DNA of 56,985 bases from NCBI GenBank assembly GCA_004332335.1, contig SISS01000009.1, positions 1 to 56,985 on the forward strand. The letters are read 5' to 3'. This DNA comes from Methanoregulaceae archaeon UXB-2016 (GTDB lineage Archaea; Halobacteriota; Methanomicrobia; Methanomicrobiales; Methanospirillaceae). The stretch's first letter is position 1; each line of letters opens with the position of its first letter. Under the pieces are notes generated by a model, which did no database searches, was not told the DNA's origin, and saw only the letters and a list, made by a program, of their open reading frames with translations. Positions 17,414 through 26,606 of the stretch are shown here, in pieces. Position numbers and translations under genes: made by a program.

Positions 17414-17542
17414 CTGTATTGGCCACAATTGCCTTGGACAATGGGTTCGAACAGGCGTGAAATGGACCTGTTTATCCAGTCTTACCAGGGGGCCGGGAGC
17501 CGTCCCACGCACCCGGCCCGTACTCGTGGCACCGGGGAGCGA

Positions 17543-18535
17543 TCACTGCGACCCGAGCCCGACCGTCACGGGTGCGACGGGCGCGGGCCATCCGGCCCGG
17601 CCCTCGCCTGCCGCACGGACGAGCGCGTCCGCGAACGCCCGGGCCTCGGCGTGATGCGACGCCCTGTCGGGGACGGTCAGCGCGTACTCGATCGGCTGGC
17701 CCATCCGCTCGGTCCCGATCGCGGTAAAGCGCTGAAACCCGAGGTACACGGTCGCATTCCGGTAGCGGTCCGCGTACGCGGCCGAGCCGAGGTTGATCGA
17801 CGGCGGCAGGGGAAGATAGCGGAGCCCGTGCCCCTCGGCCACGGACCTGTACTCGAAGGCGTAGTCGACCCCGCCGGCCTCGAGGAGCGAGAGAAGGAAG
17901 ATCGAGCCGTCCCGGATCGCGACCTTGCCGCCCGTCGCCGGCCGAACGAGCTCGGGTAGGCGCAGCTCGAGCCCGGTCCCGTTCCCGACGGGTGAGAGCG
18001 GGGGCGAGAGGTGGTCGCCCAGGACCGGGCCGAAGACCTGCCGGCCCTCCTCGCGTTCGGCGAGCAGCAGCACGAGCATGGCCCGGTACCCGGCCGCGTC
18101 GAGCACCGGGTTCGCGATCCCGACCCGGACGTCGGGGCGGGCCAGGACGTCGGCCCAGTTCGCCTCGTCGATCTCGTCCGCGTACCGGCTCGCGTTCGTG
18201 TACGCGACCACCATCTCGGTCGTGCCGAAGGTCGTGTACGCCCCGGTTGAGCCGGCCATCAGGTCCGGGATCAGCGAAGCGTCCGCGACTGCGACCAGGT
18301 CGACCGACCGATTCAGGTCGGTAACCTGCCGGATCGCCTGGATCGAGCCGTGCCCCTCGACCAGGATGTCGACCGCGGGGTGCGTCGCCTCGTACTCCGC
18401 CTCGAATCCGGCGAGCGGGTCCACGAGCGAGCCCGCGACCATGCAGCTGACCGGGGTCCTGGCGGCGGGCGCCGACACGCACCCCGCCGTGAACAGGAGC
18501 AGGAGCACGAGGGCCGCCGCTGCGGCCGCCCTCAC
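17543..18535 (-). CDS. wtpA: WtpA/ModA-like tungstate or molybdate-binding lipoprotein
   Basis: Extracellular solute-binding protein of the archaeal tungstate/molybdate type. Lipoprotein signal ends at FTAGC; the mature part starts with the VAGSLVDPL element that contributes to oxyanion binding, followed by GHGSIQAIRQV, TEMVVAYT and the YAFEYRSVA hinge element. The start is set at GTG 18535, giving a GTGA overlap with the previous gene; an ATG 11 codons upstream would lie inside that gene. Last gene of the surface-protein operon. The matching permease and ATPase lie about 8 kb away on the other strand (26607-28461). Confidence 0.85.
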   Translation of the reverse strand: MRAAAAAALVLLLLFTAGCVSAPAARTPVSCMVAGSLVDPLAGFEAEYEATHPAVDILVEGHGSIQAIRQVTDLNRSVDLVAVADASLIPDLMAGSTGAYTTFGTTEMVVAYTNASRYADEIDEANWADVLARPDVRVGIANPVLDAAGYRAMLVLLLAEREEGRQVFGPVLGDHLSPPLSPVGNGTGLELRLPELVRPATGGKVAIRDGSIFLLSLLEAGGVDYAFEYRSVAEGHGLRYLPLPPSINLGSAAYADRYRNATVYLGFQRFTAIGTERMGQPIEYALTVPDRASHHAEARAFADALVRAAGEGRAGWPAPVAPVTVGLGSQ

Positions 18536-19095
18536 CGGACCTCGATCCGGTCGACCCACTTGACCCACCCCGAGCCCTCGGTGATGACGGGCGTTCCGTC
18601 GGGGTTCAGCACCGCGATCCGGAACGGCCCACCCTGCTCCTCAGCGAGCGGCGTGCCGTTCTGCTCGTACATCAGGACCGGGACGAGCTTGGGGGGCGAC
18701 GCGAGCTCCTTGAGCTCGGGCGAGAAGGGGACGAAGCCCTTCCCGTCGACCTGGTCCGCGTCGATCACCCACATGTACCCGTCGGGCGCGTGGACCCGGA
18801 GGGTCTGGTTCGAACCGAGCCCCCCGACCCGGTCGGCGAGGGTCCGGAGCGAGACACCCTTGATCTGGAACGGCCCGTACTTGATCCCGGTGGTCGAGAC
18901 CGCGCCCCCGACGCCGGACACGGACGGGAGGGCGAGAACGCCCGCATAGTCGAGCGTGACGTTCGTCGTTCCGTTCAGGACGAGGGTCGCGTTCGGCGTG
19001 GACGAGGGGGTGGCGTTCGCCGGAGCCGTCCCCGTGCAGCCGGCCGCAAGGACGGCAGCGACCGCGATCAGGACCGCGAGCAGGGCGCGTCGCAC
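18532..19095 (-). CDS. Lipoprotein with sulfite-oxidase-like molybdopterin-domain fold
   Basis: 187 residues: lipoprotein signal (Cys20), then a domain with the pattern of the oxidoreductase molybdopterin-binding fold: KGVSLRTLADRVGG, VHAPDGYMWVID, VLMYEQNGTPLAEEQGGPFRI and C-terminal VKWVDRIEV. The conserved Cys that ligates Mo in true sulfite oxidases is absent, so it is unlikely to be a classical Mo enzyme. Starts with GTG after a purine-rich GGAGGCGG, one base after the previous stop, and overlaps the WtpA-like gene by 4 bases. It may bind a cofactor or metal; this is inference. Confidence 0.8.
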   Translation of the reverse strand: MRRALLAVLIAVAAVLAAGCTGTAPANATPSSTPNATLVLNGTTNVTLDYAGVLALPSVSGVGGAVSTTGIKYGPFQIKGVSLRTLADRVGGLGSNQTLRVHAPDGYMWVIDADQVDGKGFVPFSPELKELASPPKLVPVLMYEQNGTPLAEEQGGPFRIAVLNPDGTPVITEGSGWVKWVDRIEVR

Positions 19096-19096
19096 C

Positions 19097-19957
19097 TCAC
19101 CGCCTCCTCAGGAAGAGCGCCGCGGGAAGGCCGAGCAGGACGGCCGGCAGGAGCCCGGCCGCTCTCGTCGCCGAGGGCGCCGGCGACGGGGTAGCGGTCG
19201 CGTTCGCGTCCTGGAGCGACTTCACGGGGGCGTTCCGGTCGCCCGGGTACCCGCCGCGGTAGACCCGGACCTCCGAGACCCACTTGACCGAGATCCCGCT
19301 CGTCGAGGGCAGGAGGTCGTTGTAGAAGTACCGGGCGTTCTCGGGCAGGGCCTCTTTCATGTCCGTATTGCCGAAGACGTGGAGGCCTTCGGGGTTCGTC
19401 GAGGTGTCGGCAAAGAAGACGAGCCGCATCCCCGTGTAGAAGTCCGGTGGATACCCGGTCCCCTGCTTCTCGCCCGCAGCGGCGTCGGCGCCGTTGTACC
19501 AGGCGACCACGAGCGGGCCCTGGCGGGACGGCGGGCGGACGAGGGTCTCGTACCCGTAGACCACGTTGTAGCCGTCGGCCGAGGCGACCATCGCCTCGTC
19601 GCCGGGACGAAGGCCGCCCACGAGGCCGCAGAGGTCCTTCACGTCGGTCCCCTTCACGGCTCCGCGGTCCTTCAGGTTGACGGTCTCGTTCGGGTCCCAC
19701 TTGTCGCCCTCGAAGGCCGGGCCCTGGTGGTAGTAATGGGTGACACCGTCGCCCTGCACGGGCAGGTTCGCCTCGAGCCAGCGGCAGTCGACGGTCGTCG
19801 TGTTCAGCACGGCGCCGTCGGGGCCGATCTCGGTGATCGTGAGCGAGGAGGTCGGGTCGGCGAGCGCCGAGGCCGGGGCCAGCAGGAGCAGGCCCAGGAG
19901 GGCGGCCAGGCAGAGGGCCGCCGCGTGGAATGGAAGTCGGTGGATCAGGAGAATCAC
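19097..19957 (-). CDS. Secreted surface protein with shared N-terminal domain and C-terminal anchor
   Basis: 286 residues with signal peptide (about 1-32), one copy of the domain shared by this cluster (about 35-240: CRWLEANLPVQGDG, YYHQGP, VKGTDVKDLCGLVGG, GLHVFGNTDMKE, VKWVSEVRV), a Thr/Pro linker and a C-terminal hydrophobic helix ending in Arg (LPAALFLRRR), an archaeal sorting or membrane-anchor type end. Starts with GTG (19957), one base after the preceding gene's stop. The DLC..LVGG..PGD..DGY series resembles the molybdopterin-domain fold. Confidence 0.8.
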   Translation of the reverse strand: MILLIHRLPFHAAALCLAALLGLLLLAPASALADPTSSLTITEIGPDGAVLNTTTVDCRWLEANLPVQGDGVTHYYHQGPAFEGDKWDPNETVNLKDRGAVKGTDVKDLCGLVGGLRPGDEAMVASADGYNVVYGYETLVRPPSRQGPLVVAWYNGADAAAGEKQGTGYPPDFYTGMRLVFFADTSTNPEGLHVFGNTDMKEALPENARYFYNDLLPSTSGISVKWVSEVRVYRGGYPGDRNAPVKSLQDANATATPSPAPSATRAAGLLPAVLLGLPAALFLRRR

Positions 19958-19958
19958 C

Positions 19959-21488
19959 TCAGGTGAAGAACGGGTCGATCATGGCGCCGAGCGCCTTGAC
20001 GGCGGCCCAGATGGCGCCGAGCGGAGAGTACGGCGGGATGAGCGCGGCCCTGCCGTCCCCGGGCGGCGAGACCTGCGGGCCGTCGCCGCTCTCGCGGACC
20101 GAGAACGAGAACGTGAACCCGAGCGAGCGGGTCACGGTCCGGTTGTACGATTCGTCGGCCTCGCTCGGAGCCGGGGGGGGTGTTCCCGCAGGGGCTGAAA
20201 TCGTCGTCAGGGTCGCCGCGGGCGCTCCGCTTTGGGCCGTGGCCACGGTGATCGTCGGAGCGGCCGTCGGTTCGGGGGTCGGTGTCGGGGTGGCGGTGAT
20301 GGTGACGGTCCCGCTCGCGGTCGTGGTGTAATCGACGCTGCTCGCGTAGGACCAGTCCGTCGAACTCGAGTACCCGGTCGGGGTCGTCGATACCGGCTCG
20401 GTCGGGATCGCGGAGCGGTTCGCGGTTGGGGTCGACGTCGTCGTCGCAGTCCCGTTCGGCACGGCCGTCGGCGTCGGAGACACAGTCGAGGTCCGGGCCG
20501 ATGTCGTGGGAGTCGCGGTCGTGGCGGTCGCCGTCGGCTCCGTTCCACTGCCGTCGGAGATGGTCCCGGTCGGCACGGTCGTTGCACCCGACGGGACCGG
20601 GGTTGCAGTCCCGGATGCCGCAGTCGTCGCCGGAAGGAGCGTCGTCACGGTCGGCACGACGGAGCCCGCCGGGGACGGCGAGGCCGTCGCCGACGGCGTC
20701 TTCGTCCCGGTCGCGGGCAGGCTCACGGTGCAGGTCGGCGTCGTCTTCTGGGTGGCCGTGGGGGCCACGGTCGCCTTCGTCGTGACGGGGACGGTCGTCG
20801 ATGCGGAGAGGCTCGAGAGGATCCGGAGCTCGCTCACGGACTGGACCGAGAGCCCCGTGGTCGTCGGGTAGACCCCGTTGAAGTAGTGCCACTCGTCCTG
20901 CGGCATCGAGGCCTTCATGTCGCTGTTGCCGAAGACGTGGAGGCCGTACGGGTTCGTCGAGGTATCGGCATAGAAGACGATCCGCATGCCGGTCGAGTAG
21001 GACGGGACATAGCCCTCGTCGGCCCTGTACCAGGTCAGGACCATCGGACCCTGCCGGGCCGAGGGCGAGTACACGGTCCGGTACGAGAACTTCTTCGAGA
21101 ACCCGTCGGCCGATCGGACCGCGAGCGTGTCCCCGGATTGCATGCCGCCCACGAGACTGCAGAGGTCGCGCACCGCAGTCCCCTTGACGGCGCCCATGTC
21201 CTTGTCCTGGACGTTCTTGCCCTCGGTCGGATCCCAGAGATCGGCGTCGTCGAAGGTCGGTCCCTGGTGGTAGTAATGGGTCGAGCCGTCGCCGCGGACC
21301 TGCAGGTTCGTCTCGAGCCAGCGGTAGTCGACGGTCCGCTCGGCGAGCACGGTCTTACCGTCGGCCGCGAGCTTGACCACGCGGACCTCGGACGAGACTG
21401 CGGAGGCGCCGGCGACGAGCAGGGCGAGGCAGAGGACCAGTCCGCACCAGCGAAGAGTCGAGGACAAAAGGGGGGTGTGAGGCTCCAT
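19959..21488 (-). CDS. Secreted Thr-rich surface protein with shared N-terminal domain
   Basis: 509 residues. Signal peptide, then the cluster's shared domain (about 30-235: YRWLETNLQVRGDG, YYHQGP, VKGTAVRDLCSLVGGMQSGD, GLHVFGNSDMK), then about 190 residues of Thr/Ser/Pro-rich low-complexity linker that is probably glycosylated, and a C-terminal stretch ending in a hydrophobic, Pro-containing segment. The ATG follows GAGGAGGCG. It begins 10 bases after the upstream gene's stop. No catalytic motif is visible. Confidence 0.8.
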   Translation of the reverse strand: MEPHTPLLSSTLRWCGLVLCLALLVAGASAVSSEVRVVKLAADGKTVLAERTVDYRWLETNLQVRGDGSTHYYHQGPTFDDADLWDPTEGKNVQDKDMGAVKGTAVRDLCSLVGGMQSGDTLAVRSADGFSKKFSYRTVYSPSARQGPMVLTWYRADEGYVPSYSTGMRIVFYADTSTNPYGLHVFGNSDMKASMPQDEWHYFNGVYPTTTGLSVQSVSELRILSSLSASTTVPVTTKATVAPTATQKTTPTCTVSLPATGTKTPSATASPSPAGSVVPTVTTLLPATTAASGTATPVPSGATTVPTGTISDGSGTEPTATATTATPTTSARTSTVSPTPTAVPNGTATTTSTPTANRSAIPTEPVSTTPTGYSSSTDWSYASSVDYTTTASGTVTITATPTPTPEPTAAPTITVATAQSGAPAATLTTISAPAGTPPPAPSEADESYNRTVTRSLGFTFSFSVRESGDGPQVSPPGDGRAALIPPYSPLGAIWAAVKALGAMIDPFFT

Positions 21489-21498
21489 CGCCTCCTCA

Positions 21499-24400
21499 CT
21501 ATCTGACCGTGACGTGGTTCACCCGTTCGACGGTCTCGGTCGAGCCGTCGGTGTAGGTGATCTTCACGAGCGGCGTGTACGTGCCGGTCCTGGAGTAGAA
21601 GAACGTCGGGTTGACGGCCCGCGAGTTCCACGTCCCGTAGTGGCCGACCCTGTCGAAGGTCCACCAGGCGGACTTGACCTTCTTGCCGGCCGCCGGGGTC
21701 AGGGTGAACCTGATCGCCGAGCTCTTCTTCACGGGGTTCGGCGTGGCCGTGAACGAGGCTCCGCCCGCTCCCGGCGTCGGCGTCACCGTCGGCGTCGTGA
21801 CCGTGCCGGTCGCGAACTCGACCCAGTTCAGGTTCTGGCCGTCGCCGACGAACTCGAGGTGCAGGTCGTGGCTGCCGGCCGTCAGCGTGACGGGGACGGA
21901 GACCGTGGTAAAGCGCGAGTAGTCGCCCGTGCTCGGTACCGGGATCACTGCCGCCTCGGCCCCGTCCACGAGGACGCGGATCGAGCGACCGGCTCCCGGG
22001 CTCGAGACCCGTGCGGTCATCGCGGTGATGCCGCCCTCCCGGGCGTCGACCGTGTAGGCGAGCCACTCGCCGTTCCGGATCCAGCCGACGTTCGGGGTCT
22101 GCTCCCACGGGTTCTGCTCGATGTCGACGTCGTCGTTCCGATAGACGCCGCCAGCGTTACCCGGCGTGGTGTCGCTGTAGCCGTTGACGTCGTAGTCCTC
22201 GGCCTCGACCCGTCCGGGGAGGACGTGGGGAGTGTATGCCTGGTGGGTCGAGTTCGGAGTGGCGGTGGGTTCGATCGTGACCGTCGGCGCCACGGTCGCC
22301 GTCGTGTTCGGCGTCACCGTCGTGTTCGGGGTGACATTTCCGGTGGGCAGGACCAGGATCTCCTGGAAGAGCGTGCCGCCGCCGTTCGGCCCAGTCACGC
22401 GGAGCGAGGCCCAGTAGGTCCCCGGTGTCCGGTAGATGTGCACGGGGTTCTGGACGTATGAGCGGGAACCGTCGCCGAACTCCCAGACCCGGGTCTGCGC
22501 GTTCGTCGAGCGGTCCGTGAACCGGACCACGAGCGGGGCGACCCCGGTCGTCTTATCGACCGTGAAGTTCGCCACGACGTCCCCGGTCGGAAGGCCGAGG
22601 AGTTCGATCGTCGCGACCTTCGCGACCGAGCGGTTCGGCGGCACAGAAGCGCCGACGAGCCGCAGCGGCCACATCGTCTCGGCGAGCGGGGCCCCGTTGA
22701 GCCCGTCTGCGATGATGTAGTTCGAATTGCGTGCGATCTCACTCGAGTTCAGGGTCACGTTGTACCCGTCGGAGGACGAGACCCGGACCAGGTATCCCTG
22801 TGCAGCGAGCGTGTCGTTGAAGCTCCGGCCGGACTCGACGTCGTCCACGGCCGCGACGAGGAACCAGAGCGGCAGCCCCTCCCATGCGCCGGAGACGTCG
22901 GAGTAGGTCGTCCTGAACCCGGCTCCCTTGGCCCCCTCGAACTCGGATTTCGTGACCGAGACGGTCTTGGCTCCCTTCAGCTGGAGCGAGTAGTCCGCGT
23001 CGGACGCGACGAAGACCCGGACCCGGACCACGGCCGTTGCCGCGTCGAGGCCGGCGCCCTTGACGCCGAAGTAGAAGACGAGCTGGTCGCCGTTCCGTAC
23101 CGGCTGGACGCTGATCCCCTGGTCGGCGGAGTAGTCGTTCATCGCGACCCCGTTCAGGGTATAGGCCCAGGCCGTGTTCTCGGTCTTGTTGTAGTCGAAG
23201 GTCGAGACACCGTCGAGCAGGAACGTATCCATAGTCGACCACTTCTTGTCGGTCGCCTTGTACGTGAAGCCGCCGGCCTTCGATGCGAGCTCGAGCGCGC
23301 CGTGGGCCGTCAGGTTGTTCACGGGGATGGTCGCACCCGAGTTGTAGGCGTATGCCCCGAAGGTGCCGTCCACGAGAGTAACGGAGCCGTCGTAGACCGT
23401 TGTCTGCTGCCGGACATGGACCCGGGCCCGGATCACGGCCCTGGCATCCTCGAAGGTGCCACCCTTGGTGCCGTAGTAGAACTCGACCCGGTCGCCGTCG
23501 GCGAGGCGATAGACGCTGATCCCCTCGGTCGAGGAGAAGTCGTTCTTCATGACGCCGTTCAGGCGGTACGCCCAGGCCAGGTTACTGGTCGTGTCGAGGT
23601 TGTACCCGCCGGCCCCGTCGAGCAGCATCGTGCCCATCGTGACCCATTTCTTGTCGGTCACGTTGTAGTCGAACCTGCCGGCCTTCGATGCGAGCTCCAG
23701 CGCGCCGTTCGGGGTCAGGTTCTGGACCTGGTAGGTCGAGCCGGAGTTGGAGGCCGTGCACGGGAAGGTGCCGTCCTTCAGGTCCAGGTCGCCGTCAAAG
23801 AGGACGTCCTGCCCGCCGGTCGGGGTGGTCGTGACCGTCGGGGTCGGGGTCGAGGTTGGGGTGACCGGGGCGGTCGGCAGGCCCTCGAGCTGGATCTCGA
23901 CCACGTTGCCGACCGACTTGCCGCCGGTCGCGTTAGCACCGACGAGCTTGAGCGGCCAGGTCTTCTTGTCGTTGATCTTCTCGGGCAGGGCCGAGCCGTT
24001 CAGCTTCGAGGCGAGGAGATAGTTGCCCGACCGCTTGATCTCCTGGCTCGTGAAGGTCTTCGAGAAGCCGTCGCCGGCCACGACCCGGACCGTGTAGCCC
24101 TGGTCCGCGAGCGTCTGGTTGTAGGCGCCGATCAGGACCTCGTGGCCGAGCTGGTCGTCGACGAGGCCGACGAGACGCCAGAGGGGCAGGCCCATCCACT
24201 CGCCGGTCGCATCGGTGTAGATGCCGGTGTGCCCGCCGCAGGACATGGCCTCGTCCCAGTACTGGCTGGTCACCGTGTAGTTGGTGTACCCGACCATCTT
24301 CAGGGTCCAGGGCTGGGCCGGCGTGGTCGTTGTAGTCGTCGTTGTCGTCGTTGCCGTGGGGGAGACCGTCGGGACCGTGAGCGGCACGCCGTTGAGCCGG

Positions 24401-25482
24401 ATCTCGGTGATGTTCCCGACCGACTTGCCGCCGGTCGCGTTCACGCCCACGAGCTTGAGCGGCCAGACGTCCTTGCCGTTGATCTGCGTCGGCAGAGGGG
24501 AGCCGTTCAGGGTGTTCGCAACGATGTAGTTCGAGTTGAACGCGACCTCGGCACTCGAAAAGGTCTTCGAGTAGTCGCCTGATATCACGGAGATGGTGTA
24601 GCCCAGGTCCAGGAGCGTTCGGTTGAAGGCGACCGTCCCGTGCTCGTTGTCGTCGTCGACATAGCCGACGAGCCGCCAGAGGGGCATGCCCTCCCAGGTG
24701 CCGGTCGCGTCCGTGTACTGAGCCCGGTGACCCGACCATGCGAGCCCTTGCTCGAAGTAGGACTTGGTGATGTCGCGCTGGATCGAGCCGTTCAGCAGGA
24801 CCGTCCAGTCGCTCGACGGCGCGGGGAAGATCTCGACCCTCGAGACGAACTTGTTCGAGAGCTGGGCGGCCGAGGGCAGGTTGTCCTTGCCGCCGTACCA
24901 GCCCCAGTACTTCTCGTCCATGGTCTCCTTCATGTCCTGATGACCGAAGACATGGAGTCCGTACGGGTTCGTCGAGTCATCGGAGCCGAAGAAGAGGCGC
25001 ATGCCCTCCTGGTAGCCGTAGCCCTCGCGGGCCGTCCACCAGGCGATGACCGGTGGGCCCTGCCTCGCCATGGGGGTGATGATGTTGTCGTAGCCGAGCT
25101 TGACCGAGAACCCGTCGCTCGCGCTGATCTTCACCTCGCCGCCGGGCTGCATCCCGCCGACGAGATCGCAGAGGTCCTTGAGATAGGTCCCCTTGATCGT
25201 CTCGTTCACCTTGCCCAGGTTGCTGTCCTCGGTCGGATTCCACTTTGCCGGATCGCTGGCCTGGGACTCCACGATGGGGCCCTGGAACAGGTACGGCGTG
25301 GTGCCATCCCCGAAGATGGGGAGGTTCGCTTCCATCCAGGCGACGTCGTGGGTCGCCTGGTTCGCGACGGTCGTGCCGTCGCTCTCATACCGGATCACCT
25401 GCAACTGCGTCGTCTGCGCCGCGGCCGGAGCGGCCACGAGCAGCACCACGAGCAGGAGCAGCAGAAGGTGCGTGTATCTCAT
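21499..25482 (-). CDS. Giant modular surface protein (molybdopterin-like folds, DUF4430, PKD, CBM)
   Basis: 1327 residues with signal peptide (1-23). In order: shared N-terminal domain (about 25-240); two similar units (about 245-380 and 395-540) with GMPLWRLVGYVDD, a GD(Y/G)FSKTF strand, NGSPLP and WPLKLVG then GGKSVGN; two DUF4430-like units (about 560-800, LDGAGGYN, WAYRLNG, DGDRVEFYYG); another molybdopterin-like unit (800-930); PKD domain (935-1020, VWEFGDGS); CBM6/35-like module (1065-1210); PKD-like end shared with the protein at 15040. Thr-only linkers join them. The ATG at 25482 has a perfect ribosome site (GGAGGAG). Probably a cell-wall or adhesion protein; function unknown. Confidence 0.87.
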   Translation of the reverse strand: MRYTHLLLLLLVVLLVAAPAAAQTTQLQVIRYESDGTTVANQATHDVAWMEANLPIFGDGTTPYLFQGPIVESQASDPAKWNPTEDSNLGKVNETIKGTYLKDLCDLVGGMQPGGEVKISASDGFSVKLGYDNIITPMARQGPPVIAWWTAREGYGYQEGMRLFFGSDDSTNPYGLHVFGHQDMKETMDEKYWGWYGGKDNLPSAAQLSNKFVSRVEIFPAPSSDWTVLLNGSIQRDITKSYFEQGLAWSGHRAQYTDATGTWEGMPLWRLVGYVDDDNEHGTVAFNRTLLDLGYTISVISGDYSKTFSSAEVAFNSNYIVANTLNGSPLPTQINGKDVWPLKLVGVNATGGKSVGNITEIRLNGVPLTVPTVSPTATTTTTTTTTTPAQPWTLKMVGYTNYTVTSQYWDEAMSCGGHTGIYTDATGEWMGLPLWRLVGLVDDQLGHEVLIGAYNQTLADQGYTVRVVAGDGFSKTFTSQEIKRSGNYLLASKLNGSALPEKINDKKTWPLKLVGANATGGKSVGNVVEIQLEGLPTAPVTPTSTPTPTVTTTPTGGQDVLFDGDLDLKDGTFPCTASNSGSTYQVQNLTPNGALELASKAGRFDYNVTDKKWVTMGTMLLDGAGGYNLDTTSNLAWAYRLNGVMKNDFSSTEGISVYRLADGDRVEFYYGTKGGTFEDARAVIRARVHVRQQTTVYDGSVTLVDGTFGAYAYNSGATIPVNNLTAHGALELASKAGGFTYKATDKKWSTMDTFLLDGVSTFDYNKTENTAWAYTLNGVAMNDYSADQGISVQPVRNGDQLVFYFGVKGAGLDAATAVVRVRVFVASDADYSLQLKGAKTVSVTKSEFEGAKGAGFRTTYSDVSGAWEGLPLWFLVAAVDDVESGRSFNDTLAAQGYLVRVSSSDGYNVTLNSSEIARNSNYIIADGLNGAPLAETMWPLRLVGASVPPNRSVAKVATIELLGLPTGDVVANFTVDKTTGVAPLVVRFTDRSTNAQTRVWEFGDGSRSYVQNPVHIYRTPGTYWASLRVTGPNGGGTLFQEILVLPTGNVTPNTTVTPNTTATVAPTVTIEPTATPNSTHQAYTPHVLPGRVEAEDYDVNGYSDTTPGNAGGVYRNDDVDIEQNPWEQTPNVGWIRNGEWLAYTVDAREGGITAMTARVSSPGAGRSIRVLVDGAEAAVIPVPSTGDYSRFTTVSVPVTLTAGSHDLHLEFVGDGQNLNWVEFATGTVTTPTVTPTPGAGGASFTATPNPVKKSSAIRFTLTPAAGKKVKSAWWTFDRVGHYGTWNSRAVNPTFFYSRTGTYTPLVKITYTDGSTETVERVNHVTVR

Positions 25483-25559
25483 CGAAACTCCTCCGGTCAG
25501 CAGGAACAACCGCGTGGTCGCCCCCGGACCGAAATCAGAACGACAGAAGTCTCGATGGG

Positions 25560-25615
25560 GATTGGTAAATAGATTGTTATTTCCAATTGGAGTTAATTAA
25601 ATTAATTTAATCAAC
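25560..25615 (-). promoter_or_regulatory. AT-rich promoter region of the surface-protein operon
   Basis: About 55 bases of AT-rich sequence in GC-rich surroundings, including a TTAATTAAATTAATTTAAT run and a CTATTTA TATA candidate on the minus strand, between the 3' end of the dockerin-like gene and the ATG at 25482. Confidence 0.5.
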
Positions 25616-25621
25616 TTGATT

Positions 25622-26515
25622 TCAGAGATTCTCGAAGAGCCGGACCACGTCCGCGAAGTCGATCCGGTTATTGCCGTTGAAGTCGAAAGCGGTGATTGGC
25701 TCGTTCTGTGCGCACCATGCGAGGCCGTTGAAGAGGGCGACCACGTCCGCAAAGTCCTTCCGGCCGTTGCCGTTCACATCCTCGTACCGCCCGTCGCCGT
25801 TCAGGTCGCTGGGCGCTGCGGTCAGGGGCGGCACGGGGAGGGGAGTGGGAACGGGAAAGATCTCGATCCGCGCGACACGCGAGATCGAGAGGCCGGCGGC
25901 CGACGGGTAGTTGACGCTGCCGTCCGAGAAGTAGTGCCAGTACGCCGGCGCGAGGCAGGCCCGCATGTCCTCGTTGCCGAAGACATGCCAGTGGTTCGGA
26001 TTGGACGAATCGTCTGCGAGGAAGAAGAGACGCATGCCGTCGGTCCAGGCCTCGCCGTTGCGGGCGTTCCACCAGGCGAGGACGGGCGGCCCCTGGCGGG
26101 ACGGCGGCGTGTAGACGTTCGTATAGTTCAGCCGTTTCCGGAACCCGTCCGCTGCCCGGACCTGGACCTCGTCCCCGGGTCGCATGCCCCCGACCAGGTC
26201 GCAGAGGTCCCGAAGCGAGGTCCCCTTGACGGTCTCGTTGATCTTCTCGAGGTTCAGGCTCTCGACCGGGTTCCAGAGGTCGGTCGGGACGAAGCTCGGG
26301 CCCTGGAGATGGTAATGGGTCACGCCGTCGCCCATGATCGGCAGATGGGCCTTCATCCACGAGACGTCGACGACCGTGCTGTTCTTGACCGTGGTGTTGT
26401 CCCAGCCGTAGCGGACCAGCTCGAGCGAGGTCGTCTGCGCCGCCGCGGCGGGAACGGCGAAAACGAGCAGCACGGCCAGGGTCACCATCGCGATCGAACG
26501 CCATGCACCGGTCAT
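25622..26515 (-). CDS. Secreted protein with shared domain and dockerin-like calcium motifs
   Basis: 297 residues: signal peptide (about 1-25), one copy of the cluster's shared domain (about 27-225: VSWMKAHLPIMGDG, VKGTSLRDLCDLVGGMRPGD, HWHVFGNEDM), a Pro-rich linker, then two Ca-binding loops of dockerin type I (DLNGDGRYEDVNGNG and FDFNGNNRIDFADVV), about 25 residues apart. The two repeats end the protein, as in dockerins, which dock on cohesins or fold as Ca-dependent surface modules. Start uncertain: ATG 26515 gives the best signal peptide; ATG 26536 is possible. Confidence 0.82.
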   Translation of the reverse strand: MTGAWRSIAMVTLAVLLVFAVPAAAAQTTSLELVRYGWDNTTVKNSTVVDVSWMKAHLPIMGDGVTHYHLQGPSFVPTDLWNPVESLNLEKINETVKGTSLRDLCDLVGGMRPGDEVQVRAADGFRKRLNYTNVYTPPSRQGPPVLAWWNARNGEAWTDGMRLFFLADDSSNPNHWHVFGNEDMRACLAPAYWHYFSDGSVNYPSAAGLSISRVARIEIFPVPTPLPVPPLTAAPSDLNGDGRYEDVNGNGRKDFADVVALFNGLAWCAQNEPITAFDFNGNNRIDFADVVRLFENL

Positions 26516-26539
26516 GTGGACGCGTACGGAAGACATGCC

Positions 26540-26602
26540 ATTAATGCGTTGCTGTTTATCCACGGGGTAAATCAAGTAAAATTAACCCATTCCACTATCA
26601 GC
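26540..26602. promoter_or_regulatory. Shared AT-rich divergent promoter region
   Basis: AT-rich stretch between the divergent dockerin-like gene and wtpB, with GTAAAATTAACC about 20-30 bases before the wtpB start and ATTAATG, GTTTATC elements on the other side. No inverted repeat that would indicate a defined operator was found. Confidence 0.4.
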
Positions 26603-26606
26603 ATGG

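Noticed and set aside
20232..21506. Plus-strand Arg/Gly-rich frame over the Thr-rich surface protein
   Set aside because: Produced by reversing Thr/Pro-rich codons; not a real gene.
24320..24360. Short trinucleotide run as a possible CRISPR or satellite
   Set aside because: It is a run of Thr codons in a linker of the giant surface protein; there are no spacers.
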